Source: Pseudomonadota bacterium (GTDB lineage Bacteria; Pseudomonadota; Alphaproteobacteria; Caulobacterales; Caulobacteraceae). Taken from it: a stretch of DNA of 5,726 nucleotides. Position 1 is the stretch's first letter, and each line of letters opens with the position of its first letter. The notes under the pieces were generated by a model, which did no database searches, had not been told where the DNA came from, and worked only from the letters and a program-made list of their open reading frames with translations. This document shows, one piece after another, positions 4,842-5,726 of the stretch. The stretch lies in contig JAEXJH010000259.1 in assembly GCA_023445955.1 (NCBI GenBank), forward strand, positions 1 to 5,726. Direction: 5' to 3'. Both the position numbers and the translations under genes were made by a program.

Positions 4842-5726
4842 GGCTTGCCGCCCAAGCTTATCGTCCTCTCGACCCCGATCGCGTCCAGAAAATCCGCGTC
4901 ATGGCTGACGACCAGCAGCGCCCCGTCATAGCCCGACAGCGCCGCCTCTACGGCCTCGATCGAGGCCAGATCCAGGTGGTTGGCCGGCTCGTCCAGGATC
5001 AGCAGCTGCGGCGGCGTGGCGGCGCAGAGCACGCAGGCCAGGGCCGCCCGCAAGCGCTCGCCGCCGCTCAACGTGCTGGCGACCTGGTGCGCGGCGGTGT
5101 TGCGGAACAGGAAGCGGGCCAGGGCCGCGTGGGCGTCGTTCTGACTGGCGGCCGGGTTCAGGCGGCGGAAGTTCTCCAAGATGGTCTCATCGTCGTGCAG
5201 CAGCGCCGCCCGTTGGTCGAGCAGGGCGACCGGGACGGAGAGCTTCACCTCTCCGGCGGTTGGCGACAGCGCGCCGGTGGCCAGTCGGATCAGCGTCGTC
5301 TTGCCCGTGCCGTTCGGCCCCGACACCGCGACGCGTTCGGGCCCGGCGATGCGGAAAGACAGGCCTTCGATCACCGGCGCGCCATCCGGCCAGGCGAAGC
5401 TCACCGCATCGAAGGCCAGCACCCCGCGCCCTTCCGGCAACCCACTGGACGGCAGGTCGAAGCCCAGGGTCCGGGCGCGCTCAACGCGGGCCTCGGCCGA
5501 CGCCTTGGCCTGCGCCGCCTCGGCCGCCAGCTTCTCGGCCAGCTTGCCCTCGCGCGCGCCGCTGTTCTCGGCGCGTTCGGCCATCATGCCCAGCAGGATC
5601 TTCGGCTCGCTGCCCTTGGCGGCAAACTTGCGGCCGGCCGCGTCGCGGCGGTCCTTGCGCTCGCGGGCGACCTGGGCCTCGCGGGCGACGCGGCGCACCT
5701 CCTTCTCGGCGTGGTCGAGATCGCGC
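4838..5726 (-). CDS. ABC-F family ATPase, C-terminal half (runs off window)
   Basis: The frame is open to the right edge, so the N-terminal ATPase domain lies outside; about 295 residues are visible. They start in the charged interdomain linker (fragment residues 1-80, rich in Arg/Lys/Glu/Ala, helical) and then contain a full nucleotide-binding domain: Walker A GPNGTGKT (136-143), Q-loop LLDQRA, signature LSGGERLRAAL (219-229), Walker B LLILDEPANHLD (241-252) and switch histidine in VVSHDADFLDA (H275). The EPANHLD form, the linker and the lack of membrane segments are typical of ABC-F proteins, which act on the ribosome and not in transport. Family members range from translation factors (EttA, Uup types) to antibiotic-resistance proteins; which this is cannot be told without the first half. 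The GTG at 5698 is internal to the linker and is not the true start. It is followed by two coupled or close genes. Confidence 0.88.
   Translation of the reverse strand, partial: RDLDHAEKEVRRVAREAQVARERKDRRDAAGRKFAAKGSEPKILLGMMAERAENSGAREGKLAEKLAAEAAQAKASAEARVERARTLGFDLPSSGLPEGRGVLAFDAVSFAWPDGAPVIEGLSFRIAGPERVAVSGPNGTGKTTLIRLATGALSPTAGEVKLSVPVALLDQRAALLHDDETILENFRRLNPAASQNDAHAALARFLFRNTAAHQVASTLSGGERLRAALACVLCAATPPQLLILDEPANHLDLASIEAVEAALSGYDGALLVVSHDADFLDAIGVERTISLGGKP

Overview
The base composition (about two-thirds GC) and the gene set (fliX divergent from flgI, then a single-domain flgJ and flbY, with an alphaproteobacterial-type dksA beside fliX) point to the chromosome of Caulobacter or a close relative in the Caulobacterales. 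The organism call rests on recognising protein families and gene order, not on a search.

Layout. Positions 35-1179 hold two leftward genes. dksA (104-532) has its own housekeeping-type promoter (577-604) and a Rho-independent terminator (35-73). fliX (745-1179) encodes the flagellar assembly regulator. Positions 1180-1409 are a dense divergent control region with, in order, a CtrA-type box, a symmetric element resembling the FlbD-binding ftr site, a second inverted repeat, a sigma-54 (-24/-12) promoter facing flgI, and a hairpin at the predicted 5' end of the flgI message. Four GANTC (CcrM) sites also lie within 121 bp there. Positions 1410-3356 hold a tight rightward flagellar operon: flgI (P-ring), a flgJ-like rod-binding protein, and flbY (FlgN-like). 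Positions 3353-5726 hold a tight leftward operon read from the right edge: the C-terminal half of an ABC-F ATPase, a class I methyltransferase resembling ETF-beta lysine methyltransferases, and an APH(3')-type aminoglycoside phosphotransferase. The two operons converge and share a CTAG that supplies both stop codons.

How it fits together. FliX links early flagellar assembly to the sigma-54 activator FlbD in Caulobacter. Here fliX has a CtrA-type (class II) promoter, and the flgI operon has a sigma-54 promoter with an ftr-like element about 105 bp upstream of the predicted start. The shared region therefore places the early regulator back to back with the late genes it licenses. The right-hand operon is unrelated to flagella and combines a ribosome-associated ATPase, a methyltransferase and an aminoglycoside kinase.

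I found no mobile element, CRISPR array, tRNA, rRNA or clearly new system. The points most worth a second look are the layered divergent control region, the hairpin at the flgI mRNA start, the one-cysteine DksA with a palindrome at its predicted start site, and the ABC-F/methyltransferase/APH operon.
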